Position numbers and translations under genes: made by a program. Shown piece after piece: positions 1 to 8,009 of a stretch of DNA of 50,064 nt (positions are counted from its first letter, which is position 1; each line of letters begins with the position of its first letter). The notes under the pieces were generated by a model, which saw nothing but the letters and a program-made list of their open reading frames with translations, was not told the DNA's origin and searched no databases. Origin of the DNA: Acidimicrobiales bacterium (GTDB taxonomy: Bacteria; Actinomycetota; Acidimicrobiia; Acidimicrobiales; SZUA-35); assembly GCA_020628305.1 (NCBI GenBank), contig JAHDFH010000001.1:1-50064 (forward strand). The letters run 5' to 3'.

Positions 1-155
1 CCCCACGGTGGGGACGGTCCTATCCGACTCATTGCGGTCATCCTAAAGGGGTCTTTGGTAGCCAAAGCTAGTTAGAGATCCTCCTACGGCATCAAGCCTC
101 GGAGAATGACGGCGTGGTGTGGGCCATGTTTTCAGACGATTGTGGGTGCCTGCAA
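1..155. other. Left-edge non-coding stretch with two small palindromes
   Basis: No convincing gene is visible. The sequence opens with CCCCAC-G-GTGGGG at 1-13. A second short hairpin, CTTTGG-TAG-CCAAAG, lies at 53-67. Neither is followed by a T-run, so I do not call a terminator. The stretch is downstream of the minus-strand gene ending at 156 and may hold its 3' untranslated region. Confidence 0.4.
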
Positions 156-1064
156 TTACGGCGTTGGGCGGCGAGTTGCCGTTGAGACCCTGTGCCTCTG
201 AAATGTAGCTATAGCTGAATCTCTACGCCTTGTAGCAGCTGGTCGTGGGACGGAGCTTACCCGGTTGCTAGCTGGGGGTACTGTAGATGGTCCTTCATGC
301 GCTCGATGAGTAGGCCGAGGAGTATGCGCTCGATGATTTTGTGCCGTAACTGAACGGTTCGGAGTCACTGTGGCGTTGCGTGGGCGCACAGTTCCGTGAG
401 CAGCGGCTTGAGTAGTCGTAGCTGGTCTAGCTTGAGCGGCTGGAGTAACTTCTCCTGCTTGACGGCGTACTGGTTCAGCGTGCTGGTCGAGGAATCCGGC
501 GACGTCGTTGCGAGCGCCATGCGCGTCCTCCAACATCACTCGCTTGATCTCTTCAAAGCCTACATAGCCCAAGAAGTTACCTTGACTGTCTAGCTGCATA
601 GCGCCGTACTGTCCGGCCTTGTAGCGCTTAGCCGTCATGCCGAAGCCTTTCATGACTTGTGCATATTGTGTGCCGTCCGGAGCGTCGACCAGTCTTGGCG
701 TTTGTAGCGCCTTGGAGAGCTCGGTGTGTGCCTGGGTTATGCGCCCCGCTTCCATGCGGTCAATCCAGCCTTTGCTGATTGCTACATGTAGACAAGCTTC
801 GAGTGCTTTGGGGTGCATCAGCGGATGTGTTTTGCCCTCAGAGTCGATGATCTCAAACAATCCATTGGGGTTGATGGCCCCGTGAATTTCATGTGCCTGA
901 CCAGTGCTTGCATCAACGAATTGGATAGGTGCTACAAGGCCAGAAATGTTAGGGCCAGCTTCGAGTCGATCTAGGGGATCGACAAGTTCTTGGTTGAACG
1001 AGTTGGCTAGGCGCGCCAGCTCCCCTTGAGTATGGGATCTGTGTTGTGGAAGACTTGTTGTCAT
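156..1064 (-). CDS. Uncharacterised 302-residue protein with basic Pro/Thr/Arg tail
   Basis: I do not recognise this protein. Residues 1-200 look like a folded domain with mixed charge. The last ~100 residues are low-complexity, rich in Pro, Thr, Arg, Ala and His, with a strongly basic end, as in a disordered nucleic-acid- or membrane-surface-binding tail. No signal peptide or membrane segment is seen. The start ATG is preceded by an AGGCGGAG-like ribosome site, and a perfect TATAAT -10 lies about 33 bases upstream. It is divergent from tmk. The absence of overlapping long ORFs and the ribosome site support a real gene. Its function is unknown. Confidence 0.6.
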   Translation of the reverse strand: MTTSLPQHRSHTQGELARLANSFNQELVDPLDRLEAGPNISGLVAPIQFVDASTGQAHEIHGAINPNGLFEIIDSEGKTHPLMHPKALEACLHVAISKGWIDRMEAGRITQAHTELSKALQTPRLVDAPDGTQYAQVMKGFGMTAKRYKAGQYGAMQLDSQGNFLGYVGFEEIKRVMLEDAHGARNDVAGFLDQHAEPVRRQAGEVTPAAQARPATTTQAAAHGTVRPRNATVTPNRSVTAQNHRAHTPRPTHRAHEGPSTVPPASNRVSSVPRPAATRRRDSAIATFQRHRVSTATRRPTP

Positions 1065-1096
1065 CTCACTCCGCCTAAGAATTTGCCGCTAGCTCA

Positions 1097-1102
1097 ATTA
1101 TA
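1097..1102 (-). promoter_or_regulatory. -10 box (TATAAT) for the 156-1064 gene
   Basis: On the minus strand the sequence reads TATAAT about 33 nt upstream of the start codon, leaving room for a short leader with the AGGCGGAG ribosome site. No good -35 was found. Confidence 0.5.
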
Positions 1103-1220
1103 CCGCACCTACAGAGCATAAATCCAGTCCCAAATGGGTGAAATCTCGACCAAGTTTTCTTCTCAAATTGTGGTTCAAGTGGCCCATTTCCTGACTCCAG
1201 TCAGCACCGGCAACTTCGTC

Positions 1221-1226
1221 TAGACT
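1221..1226 (+). promoter_or_regulatory. -10 box TAGACT of leaderless tmk
   Basis: TAGACT is followed by exactly six bases and then the GTG start of tmk. Transcription would therefore begin at or next to the start codon. There is no separate Shine-Dalgarno site at a usable distance. Confidence 0.55.
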
Positions 1227-1232
1227 AAAGAG

Positions 1233-1829
1233 GTGACTTATATTGCGTTTGAAGGTCCTGAAGGGTCGGGAAAGAGCACTCAAGCCGCTCGTTTAGCCAA
1301 GAAAACAGGCGCCTTGCTCACTCGAGAACCTGGCGCCACTCAGCTGGGAAAAAGCATCCGTGAAGCACTACTTTCTAACTCTGGTGCTGAAATATCAGCC
1401 GAATCTGAAGCCATTTTGATGGCAGCTGACCGAGCGCAAACAACAAGAGAGATAGTTGTTCCAGCAATGAAGCGAGGACAGCATGTGATTACCGACCGTA
1501 GCGTCTATTCGTCTTTCGCTTATCAGGGGTATGGGCGTGGTTTAGAACTGGAGTACTTGCGTGAGCTGAATAGGTTGGCTCTAGCTGATGTCTGGCCACA
1601 ATACGTTGTGTTGATCGACCTTCCTGCTGAGGCTGCTATGGGGCGCCTTAACAGAGAGTTGGATCGCTTCGAGCTTGCCGGTGAAGACTTTCACCAACGG
1701 GTAAATGCGGGTTACAAAGCTATGGCCCAGGCGAACCCGGACAGCTGGATAGTTGTGGACGGATCAGGTTCTGTTAAGCAGGTTGAAGAGCGTGTCTGGG
1801 GAAAGGTCCGCTTCATCTTTGAGGGCTAG
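1233..1829 (+). CDS. tmk: Thymidylate kinase (dTMP kinase)
   Basis: This enzyme phosphorylates dTMP to dTDP with ATP, an essential cytosolic step of dTTP supply. The P-loop GPEGSGKST is at residues ~8-16. The DRSVYSSFAYQG segment near residue 90 matches the DR(X)nSxxAYQG dTMP-binding signature. Further on, RFE...FHQRVNAGY corresponds to the LID and C-terminal region of the family. At 198 residues it is a typical length. The GTG start is fixed by the leaderless -10 box and by the family-like opening 'YIAFEGPEGSGKST'. holB lies two genes downstream, a common bacterial tmk-holB arrangement. Confidence 0.95.
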   Translation: MTYIAFEGPEGSGKSTQAARLAKKTGALLTREPGATQLGKSIREALLSNSGAEISAESEAILMAADRAQTTREIVVPAMKRGQHVITDRSVYSSFAYQGYGRGLELEYLRELNRLALADVWPQYVVLIDLPAEAAMGRLNRELDRFELAGEDFHQRVNAGYKAMAQANPDSWIVVDGSGSVKQVEERVWGKVRFIFEG

Positions 1830-1879
1830 CCTCAGGACATTTGCCCCCGTCTCCATTGTCCCTTGTCGTAGCTTTGGGT

Positions 1880-1885
1880 TAGGAT
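1880..1885 (+). promoter_or_regulatory. -10 box TAGGAT of leaderless 1892 gene
   Basis: TAGGAT, six bases (GCAGTC), then ATG. There is no ribosome site. This is the same geometry as tmk. Confidence 0.5.
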
Positions 1886-1891
1886 GCAGTC

Positions 1892-2263
1892 ATGAATTCG
1901 CAAAACACGCAAACACCTGCAGAAACAAAGTCAACTGAGAACGCTCCGTCTTTCCGTAAAACTAAGAGCGGCAAGTGGGCTGTAATGGGCCCAGTTGAGA
2001 CACTGCAGAAGGCCCTCGATGGTGACGGCAAGGTTGATGTATTGAAGAAGTCTGGTGACTGGAGTAGTTACACAGTTGTTTCTTTGGGCAAGCCTTTTGA
2101 TGTTGATGGCACCTCGATGTGTTACGGATATGACACTGTTGATGAACAGCCTTCTCAGCAAGGTGGCGGAGATATTGATCTGTCTAAAGCCCCAGTACAG
2201 GAAGATGGCGAACCTTTGCCGCAATTCCAAGGTTCTGAAGAAGACACCGAAGCACCTTTTTAA
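1892..2263 (+). CDS. Small protein with SSB-like acidic C-terminal tip, between tmk and holB
   Basis: This is a 123-residue soluble protein. After a polar N-terminal tail, residues ~20-85 form a compact domain (KSGKWAVMGPV ... GKPFDVDG ... YGYD). It reads as a small beta-rich fold but does not match the SSB OB-fold. The C-terminal third is Gln/Asp/Glu-rich and ends EEDTEAPF. This resembles the conserved acidic '...DDxPF' tip by which bacterial SSB recruits replication and repair proteins. Its place directly before the clamp-loader gene holB makes a replisome-linked role plausible, but that is inference. The ATG is set by a leaderless promoter. Confidence 0.75.
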   Translation: MNSQNTQTPAETKSTENAPSFRKTKSGKWAVMGPVETLQKALDGDGKVDVLKKSGDWSSYTVVSLGKPFDVDGTSMCYGYDTVDEQPSQQGGGDIDLSKAPVQEDGEPLPQFQGSEEDTEAPF

Positions 2264-2266
2264 ACT
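2261..2266 (+). promoter_or_regulatory. -10 box TAAACT upstream of holB
   Basis: TAAACT overlaps the stop codon of the preceding gene and lies five bases before ATG 2272. This favours ATG 2272 over the in-frame TTG 2269 of the ORF track. Confidence 0.4.
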
Positions 2267-2271
2267 AGTTG

Positions 2272-3345
2272 ATGGATTCCGAGCTCATAAATTTGATCTG
2301 GGATGGCTTTCCTGGTCAGGATAATGCAAAGGCACAACTTAATGCAGCTGCGCTTAATCAGGTGCATGCCTACATGTTTCTCGGCGAGTCCGGAACCGTA
2401 GATGCCGCTTTTAGATTTGCTGCTTTAGTTCAGGTTCAAGCCAATGACCTTGAAGGCTCTGAAGCTTCTAGAGTGATCGATCTTTGCCTACGGCAAAGCC
2501 ACGCAGATGTGATTTCTTTCGAGCCTGAAGGTTCGACACTGAGAGTGTCAGATGCAGAACAGATCATTGCAGCTTCGGCCACCACGCCTCTTGAGTCAGC
2601 TAAAAAAGTACTGATTGTTACCGGAGTTGATGAGATCGAACCAGCGGCTATTGGCAAGCTTCTCAAAGTTGTAGAAGAGCCACCACCTTCAACAGTTTTT
2701 GTGTTGCTCGCACAGAGCGTGTTGCCAGAAATCATCACCATTGCAAGCCGCTGCACACAGATTTTGTTTGCCCCTTTCGCAGAAGAAGCGTTAGTAAAGC
2801 ATCTGGTGGAAACCGGAGTTGATTCAGCAACTGCAGAGCTTGCAGCGCAAACCTCTGGCGGAAATATTGAACGTGCCAAACTGTTGGCAACTGACCCTAA
2901 CTTGGCGGCACGCAACAACTTTTGGAAAGCAATACCCTACAAACTGAATGGTAGAGGGGCAGTGGTTTCTCAGCTAGTCAACGAAGTGGAGGCCAAGATA
3001 GCTGAAGTGTTGGAGGTCTTGGAAGCAGAACAGGCAAACGAGTTGGCACGACTTGATGAAGCGATCAAGGAGCAGAAAGCCACCAATCAAGAACGCTCAA
3101 GAATGATAGCTAGTCACAAGCGGGCCGTTAGGAAGCTTCGCACTCAGGAGCTAAAATCAGGGCTATCGCTTATTGCAGGAACTTACAGAGATGCGATAAC
3201 CACAGCAGTTGGAACCCAAGCTGCTGATGAGCTTTTTGCAGCCAGCGATGCAATAGCGCTGGCCAATGAGTCACTCATCAGAAACCCCAACGAGGCTCTG
3301 CTGCTGCAAGATTTATTCTTCAAACTGCCTTCTTTGAACAGTTAG
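2272..3345 (+). CDS. holB: DNA polymerase III subunit delta' (clamp loader)
   Basis: This is the clamp-loader subunit that helps load the beta sliding clamp onto primed DNA. It opens with the family pattern 'GQDNAKAQLNAA...HAYMFLGESG'. The nucleotide-binding loop is degenerate (GESGTVDAA, no Lys), as is usual for delta', which does not bind ATP productively. The SRC motif (ASRCTQI, ~residue 160) contacts the neighbouring subunit's ATP. The EEPPPSTVFVLL segment is also typical. Residues ~240-290 are strongly helical and charged (AEQANELARLDEAIKEQK). The length of 357 residues is normal. It is followed by tRNA-Thr with only ~60 bases between. Confidence 0.92.
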   Translation: MDSELINLIWDGFPGQDNAKAQLNAAALNQVHAYMFLGESGTVDAAFRFAALVQVQANDLEGSEASRVIDLCLRQSHADVISFEPEGSTLRVSDAEQIIAASATTPLESAKKVLIVTGVDEIEPAAIGKLLKVVEEPPPSTVFVLLAQSVLPEIITIASRCTQILFAPFAEEALVKHLVETGVDSATAELAAQTSGGNIERAKLLATDPNLAARNNFWKAIPYKLNGRGAVVSQLVNEVEAKIAEVLEVLEAEQANELARLDEAIKEQKATNQERSRMIASHKRAVRKLRTQELKSGLSLIAGTYRDAITTAVGTQAADELFAASDAIALANESLIRNPNEALLLQDLFFKLPSLNS

Positions 3346-3394
3346 TGAATATTTGTAGCATCAGAGCCACAAAAGCCTAATCTCAAAGCTAAAT

Positions 3395-3400
3395 TAGACT
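3395..3400 (+). promoter_or_regulatory. -10 box TAGACT of tRNA-Thr
   Basis: TAGACT ends four bases before the mature tRNA 5' end, so the primary transcript would carry almost no 5' leader. Confidence 0.4.
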
Positions 3401-3404
3401 TATC

Positions 3405-3477
3405 GCCCGGATAGCTCAGTTGGTAGAGCAACTCATTCGTAATGAGTAGGTCGCGAGTTCAATTCTCGCTTCGGGCT
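3405..3477 (+). tRNA. tRNA-Thr (anticodon CGT)
   Basis: All four arms can be folded by eye. The acceptor GCCCGGA pairs with TTCGGGC (one G-T pair). The D arm is GCTC...GAGC. The anticodon arm is ACTCA-TTCGTAA-TGAGT with anticodon CGT. The T arm is GCGAG-TTCAATT-CTCGC. The discriminator is T and CCA is not encoded. It reads the Thr codon ACG. Confidence 0.95.
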
Positions 3478-3509
3478 CTTGTCTGGTCCAGCACGTCAAT
3501 GGAGCGTTG

Positions 3510-3533
3510 GGGACGCGCCAAAACGCGACGCTA
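3510..3533 (+). repeat. Left arm of 24-bp inverted repeat flanking the ABC exporter
   Basis: GGGACGCGCCAAAACGCGAC followed by GCTA is perfectly repeated in inverted orientation at 5534-5557, about 2.0 kb away. The flanks also partly match (GCGTT/GCATT outside and ACC/AACC inside). It starts 32 bases after tRNA-Thr. A chance 24-mer pair in 50 kb is very unlikely. Confidence 0.9.
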
Positions 3534-3594
3534 CCTGAGTCACCGAAGGTCTAGGCGGCCCTTCAATTTGGTCGTAGTTTCACAAGATGGGCTG

Positions 3595-3621
3595 TTGGCG
3601 CTTCTGCTGTTCGCCTATACT
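3595..3621 (+). promoter_or_regulatory. Candidate promoter for the ABC exporter
   Basis: TTGGCG at 3595 and TATACT at 3616 are separated by 15 bases, which is short for a -35/-10 pair. TATACT alone is a good -10. The gene would have a leader of about 130 bases. The promoter lies inside the inverted-repeat-bounded segment. Confidence 0.35.
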
Positions 3622-3757
3622 ATAGACATTCTCGTGGAACTCCAGGTGAGTTGGGTGCCCTCTATAAGTAGCCCGAGTTTCCCAGTCAAATAAGCCTCTC
3701 CCAAGCCAGTTGATTTGGTTTGTTTCTTCCGGCTTCCTTTTCGAAAGCATGCATGTT

Positions 3758-5536
3758 ATGGACACGAATACTCAAAAACCTCATTCTGAAATATCTAAAC
3801 AAACCACTACCTTCGGCCTTATCAGGGACGCATCGAAGGGTTACCGACTCAGCATTGCTGGTTTCTTCGTGCTGTCGGCCTTTGGTACTGTGGCAGCAAC
3901 TGCCTGGGCTTTTATCGTTGCTGCCATCATTGATGCCATTGCCGATGGTCAAACAGAGCTCGACGGTCGAATCATTTGGCTGGCTGCTTCGTTCATAGTT
4001 TTGCAGTTTGTTAACGAGTGGGGTTGGCGGTTTGCTGAAATGTGCGCCCGTCACCATAAACCTCCGCTTATCGAGAAGGTTCGAAAGGCCCTGTTTGATT
4101 CGACGCTTGATAAGTCAAACGCTTACTTAACCGACAATTCAAGTGGCGAAATAGGTTACTGGATCAACGAAACAGCCAGCTCCCTACGAGCTCTGTTAGA
4201 CACAGTTTATTGGACGCTGTGGGGTTCCGCTGGTGGGTTAGTAGTGGCAGCTTTCTTCCTTCTGCAAAGCCACTGGATGCTTGCAGGCTTCTATGTGCTT
4301 TGGCTAGTGGCCCTGTTTGCTGTTACTTGGAAGCGGGGTGTGACATATAGCGATCTAGTTGGCAAAGCGACCAGCGAACGGTCAAAGGCATCAGGGCTTG
4401 TGATCGATAGTGTCAGCAACCATTCTGAGTTGCGAACCTTTGCAGCCAGAACTCGTGAGTCTGAAGCATTAGGGAGGCAACAAAGAACCCTGTTGGGTGC
4501 AATTAATACCGAGTGGACTCATAACCTTCGAACGAACATTGCTAAAGGTCACCTTTCAGTTTTTGGTCTTTCTATCGGGTTGATTCTGGCGCTGTGGCTC
4601 TATTTCGACGGTCAAATTACTGCTGGTGGATTTGTACTGTTCTTTACTTATTTTAACGCAGCGGCTTTTAGTCTTTGGGAAGTTGCTTGGGGTTTGACTG
4701 AGCTGTTCAAGCAGTCAGGAACGATCAAGAGTTGCTTGGTTGGTTTGCAGGGAAGTGATGAGCGTGTTGTGATCAAGGGTCCAGAGATTGATTCCTCCGG
4801 TGGTCTACCAATCAAGTTTGACAATGTTAGCTTTGCGTACCATGATCAGCCTGGGCAAGAAGTTTTGAGCGGCTTTAGCTTGGAGATAGCGCCGAATGAG
4901 TCCGTTGGAATCGTAGGCGAATCTGGTTCGGGTAAATCAACCATCACTGGTATTTTGCTGGCCATGTTTGATCCAACAGCTGGTGAAGTTATCTATGCAG
5001 GACATGCTCACAATACGTTAGACCCGGACGAGATTCGAAGGCACATTGCGTATGTACCCCAAGAGACCAATCTATTCAATAGAAGTTTGCGAGAGAACGT
5101 TGCTTATGCTCGCCCAGACTGTTCAGAAGTAGAAATAGTTGATGCTTTGAAAGCGGCTGAGGCATATCAGTTTGTCAGTGAGCTACCAGGTGGTCTAGAC
5201 ACTGTGGTTGGTGAGCGGGGAGTGAAGCTTTCGGGTGGTCAGAAGCAGAGAATTGCGATTGCGAGAGCTTTCTTGAAAGACGCTCCAGTGCTCGTGCTGG
5301 ATGAAGCAACCTCTGCTCTTGACTCTGTTTCTGAAAGAGCAATCCAGGTTGCCCTAGCAAGGTTGATGCAGAATCGCTCGACACTAGTGATAGCGCATAG
5401 ACTTTCAACTATTGCAGGTATGGACAAGATCATTGTGCTTGACAAAGGTGAGATTGTGCAACAAGGCACTCATTCTGAATTGCTTCAAGAAGAAGGGGCA
5501 TACTCACAGCTTTGGCAGATGCAGCAAGCGGGTTAG
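3758..5536 (+). CDS. ABC exporter, fused membrane and ATPase domains (half transporter)
   Basis: This is a one-polypeptide half exporter expected to work as a homodimer in the cytoplasmic membrane. The N-terminal ~310 residues carry about six membrane helices of the type-1 exporter fold. The C-terminal ATPase has Walker A (GESGSGKST), a Q-loop (YVPQET), the signature LSGGQKQR, Walker B (VLVLDEAT) with the catalytic Glu, and the switch His (AHR). The substrate cannot be read from sequence. The ORF track begins at TTG 3710. I prefer ATG 3758 (MDTNTQKP), with ATG 3749 also possible, because the upstream residues look non-coding. The stop codon lies inside the right arm of the flanking inverted repeat, and the gene is convergent with the next one. 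Confidence 0.88.
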   Translation: MDTNTQKPHSEISKQTTTFGLIRDASKGYRLSIAGFFVLSAFGTVAATAWAFIVAAIIDAIADGQTELDGRIIWLAASFIVLQFVNEWGWRFAEMCARHHKPPLIEKVRKALFDSTLDKSNAYLTDNSSGEIGYWINETASSLRALLDTVYWTLWGSAGGLVVAAFFLLQSHWMLAGFYVLWLVALFAVTWKRGVTYSDLVGKATSERSKASGLVIDSVSNHSELRTFAARTRESEALGRQQRTLLGAINTEWTHNLRTNIAKGHLSVFGLSIGLILALWLYFDGQITAGGFVLFFTYFNAAAFSLWEVAWGLTELFKQSGTIKSCLVGLQGSDERVVIKGPEIDSSGGLPIKFDNVSFAYHDQPGQEVLSGFSLEIAPNESVGIVGESGSGKSTITGILLAMFDPTAGEVIYAGHAHNTLDPDEIRRHIAYVPQETNLFNRSLRENVAYARPDCSEVEIVDALKAAEAYQFVSELPGGLDTVVGERGVKLSGGQKQRIAIARAFLKDAPVLVLDEATSALDSVSERAIQVALARLMQNRSTLVIAHRLSTIAGMDKIIVLDKGEIVQQGTHSELLQEEGAYSQLWQMQQAG

Positions 5537-5557
5537 CGTCGCGTTTTGGCGCGTCCC
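5534..5557 (-). repeat. Right arm of 24-bp inverted repeat flanking the ABC exporter
   Basis: This is the reverse complement of 3510-3533, perfect over 24 bases. It contributes the TAG stop of the ABC exporter (5534-5536). Its last base is the first base of the complement of the facing gene's stop (5557-5559). It therefore fills the whole gap between two convergent genes. It can form only a weak four-pair internal hairpin and has no T-run. Confidence 0.9.
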
Positions 5558-7542
5558 TAATGCGTACGGGCAGGCCCCGAAGCTAGCTGATGCTTGGCTC
5601 CAAGAACACAAGCAGCTATGAAAGGATCACGCGCAAGGTCTGCAGGGGGAGTTGATACGGTAGCTCGCCACGCAGGCGACAGACGCATAGTTCTGGCCGC
5701 TCCCCACAGTCTTGCGATGTCTTCATCTTTCTTTGATGGTTTCTCAGTTGCGCCTGATTCGATATATTGCTGCCATTCCTCTGCCAGCTGCAGGGCTTGT
5801 TGGTCTCCGAATAATGCTTGACGCTTTATAGCCAGTAGCTGGTTTTTCAATTCGGTTTCAAGCTTGACTTTGCCAGCGTCGACCAGTTCGAGGATTTGGT
5901 TGGTTGCTGTAACAGCAACCTCTACTTGCGAAATAGTCCCGTGATCGATGACGACATTGATAGTTTCGACAAGATTGTGGGCGTACATTATGTGCTTCCC
6001 CTTCAGAATCTTGCCTTTGAAAGGCTGCTGTGAAAGCCAGATAGCGGATATGTCCGCTTGGATCCAGGACGGAAGATTGGCATTTCGACACGCTGGCGTG
6101 TAAGAAAGACTCGGAGTGTTGCGTTCAAAGTTGCGTTTCAGGGCTTCGCCGGCTCTGTGTTCAAACTCAGGATCGTTTATAGCGTTCAGTGTTGCTTTCA
6201 CCTCTGATGTTCGATTGTCGGCATTTCCTGTTAAACTCCCGATTATCACTATTGCTCGGTCACAGAGTGCTGTATACAGGTCTGAGCTAGGAGAAATTAG
6301 AGAAACCAAGTCAGTTATACCCCAGGCCGATCTGATGCAAGGGATGAGAGAAGCTACGATTGGCTCCACTTCTTGGTCACCTAGCATGCCGTTTTGATGC
6401 AACACCTTCAAACCACGTAGAGCCGTTCTTGTAGAGAGCTTGGGGCTAGAGAGAAGTCTTTTGGCTTCGTCCGAGTTAGAGCCATTTAAGCAGGCTGTTG
6501 CAGCTTCGACTACAAAGTCCGATATTTCATCATCCCAAAATGCAAGGCGGTCAGCTTCAGCTGCAACCTCCAACGCTCGTGTTGGATCTTCTGAAATTAG
6601 ATATTGAGTGACGCTCCATTTCTTCTTCTTAATAAGTGGAAAAGCAAAAGTGGCTATCCAATCAAGGAATGCTGATTTTGCATGTCCATCTACATCTTGA
6701 TCGAATCCATGACGGGCCCATTCATCAAGTCGGCTGTAGTCATGATCGAACGCAGCCAAGTGATGAGGCATCATGATTTGGAAGATGAAAGAAGCTCGTT
6801 CAGGGTGGGCAGAGGCTGTGGCAAATATGAGGGCGAGCGTATCCAATGGGCGTTGCCAGTTACTGCTGCGGTCGAAGTTTGGTTTACCTGTCATGGTCCC
6901 AAGAATCTGGCCCAACTTCTGCTCAGCAGGGATATTTGGGTCTGTCACGTCTGGATGAGGAGGTTCGTCTAGAGAACGCATCTGTGATGGCACGTCGTAG
7001 CCCAAGACCCCTCCAAACAACAATCGAGCATCCCTTAGTTGTTGTTTTTGTTCGTCTGTGAAAGACCTAAGAGCTGAATGTGAAGATCCCAGTTTCAGAT
7101 AGCCAAGACTGATTTGGGTGAGAAACTGTTCGGTGAGCACTTCTTTGACCGTGTCATCACTGAGATCCTCTATTCCGCTCAGTGACCATGCTGCGCTTTG
7201 AAAATTGGTAGCGATTGCCCTAAGTCCGTGTTCTCCAAGATGGTCAATATAGATGTGACTTGGAGCGTTGATAGTGTCGTCTGCCGCAAACTCAGTCGCA
7301 AGGTCAGCTTGACTTATAAAGCCTGAGTCCAGCAAGGCAGTTACTGCTTGTTTAACGTCCTCAGTCTTGGAAACCCATACTTTTTCATCAAAAGGGTTGT
7401 AGAGGCAAGCCGCTAGCTGTCTTGATCGTTCTTCTGAATCGGGTGATCGCAACACAAGGCTCAGAACTGCCCATCTGTCTTTAACAATTGCCTTCTGTTG
7501 TTCGTCTGGTAGCGAGTAGTAGCAAGATTCGAGAATGTTCAT
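5557..7542 (-). CDS. Uncharacterised 661-residue helical protein
   Basis: I do not recognise this protein. It is soluble and predominantly helical by composition, with no signal peptide or membrane segment and no nucleotide-binding motif. Several stretches read like alpha-solenoid repeats (for example ALEVAAEADRLAFWDDE and EVEPIVASLIPC), so a scaffold or protein-interaction role is possible. The start ATG is supported by AAAGGTGG five bases upstream and a TAGTCT -10 further up. It ends against the right inverted-repeat arm, tail to tail with the ABC exporter. No partner gene on the same strand is adjacent. Confidence 0.7.
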   Translation of the reverse strand: MNILESCYYSLPDEQQKAIVKDRWAVLSLVLRSPDSEERSRQLAACLYNPFDEKVWVSKTEDVKQAVTALLDSGFISQADLATEFAADDTINAPSHIYIDHLGEHGLRAIATNFQSAAWSLSGIEDLSDDTVKEVLTEQFLTQISLGYLKLGSSHSALRSFTDEQKQQLRDARLLFGGVLGYDVPSQMRSLDEPPHPDVTDPNIPAEQKLGQILGTMTGKPNFDRSSNWQRPLDTLALIFATASAHPERASFIFQIMMPHHLAAFDHDYSRLDEWARHGFDQDVDGHAKSAFLDWIATFAFPLIKKKKWSVTQYLISEDPTRALEVAAEADRLAFWDDEISDFVVEAATACLNGSNSDEAKRLLSSPKLSTRTALRGLKVLHQNGMLGDQEVEPIVASLIPCIRSAWGITDLVSLISPSSDLYTALCDRAIVIIGSLTGNADNRTSEVKATLNAINDPEFEHRAGEALKRNFERNTPSLSYTPACRNANLPSWIQADISAIWLSQQPFKGKILKGKHIMYAHNLVETINVVIDHGTISQVEVAVTATNQILELVDAGKVKLETELKNQLLAIKRQALFGDQQALQLAEEWQQYIESGATEKPSKKDEDIARLWGAARTMRLSPAWRATVSTPPADLARDPFIAACVLGAKHQLASGPARTH

Positions 7543-7639
7543 GTATCCACCTTTTTTGACCGCTAGGTAAGACTATCCGCTTGAAGTGCGGTTTCGCTGC
7601 CTAGCCAGGTCAATCGTTACTACACCACCCCTAGATTGC

Positions 7640-7654
7640 TGTACAAATTGTACA
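7640..7654. promoter_or_regulatory. Palindrome TGTACA-AAT-TGTACA (possible operator)
   Basis: Two TGTACA hexamers, each itself a palindrome, are separated by AAT. They sit between the divergent 661-residue gene and the transporter remnant, about 17 bases before the remnant's GTG. The geometry suits a dimeric regulator, but no adjacent regulator gene is present. Confidence 0.35.
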
Positions 7655-7670
7655 TATGGATGTCTAATCT

Positions 7671-7970
7671 GTGCATGAGGTAAGAAAGACATCTAAAAAA
7701 GCAGCTATAACAATACTTTTGGCTGAACTGCAGGGCGTTAATCGCCGTTGGACAATTATCACCGGAGTTTCCTGGACCTTGACCATCATCTTTTCGCTAA
7801 GGGCCTTTCAGCTCGGAGAGGTGCAAACAGTGGCTCCTTTGCAGGCGTTAGGCGTTGTCCTCAATGTTTTGGTGGCTTTTGTGCTTTTCAAAGAACGTGA
7901 GCATCGCTTACAAAAACTGACCGCAGGCGTTGCAGTCGTGGCTGGCGCTTATTTACTAACTGGGGTTTAG
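7671..7970 (+). pseudogene. 5'-truncated EamA/DMT-family transporter remnant
   Basis: The 99 residues match only the last three membrane helices of a ten-helix drug/metabolite (EamA) transporter. These are the pattern '...FSLRAFQLGEVQTVAPLQALGVVLNVLVAF...E...K..G...VAGAYLL' and the conserved acidic residue after helix 9. An in-frame TAA at 7665 and only ~130 bases to the upstream gene rule out the missing ~190 residues. The GTG start has no ribosome site. It is most likely a decayed transporter. A short functional protein cannot be excluded. A complete member of the same superfamily lies at 10179. Confidence 0.6.
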
Positions 7971-8009
7971 CAGATCACTCTTGCTAGAATTCGGGTCGAG
8001 GTGGGCAAA

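Noticed and set aside
396-885. Plus-strand ORFs of 65 and 82 residues opposite the 156-1064 gene
   Set aside because: They are shadow frames of a better-supported minus-strand gene, with no ribosome site, promoter or family-like motif.
3478-3757. Extra gene in the gap between tRNA-Thr and the ABC exporter
   Set aside because: The ORF-track frames there (83 and 61 residues) overlap the tRNA or run antisense to the exporter and lack start signals. Only the repeat arm and a candidate promoter are supported.
5534-5557. Right inverted-repeat arm as a bidirectional terminator between convergent genes
   Set aside because: Its internal stem is only four pairs with a six-base loop and there is no T-run on either side. 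Pairing with the left arm 2 kb away is the stronger signal.
7671-7970. EamA remnant as an intact small multidrug transporter
   Set aside because: Small multidrug proteins have four helices and a Glu in the first. This sequence matches the last three helices of the ten-helix family.
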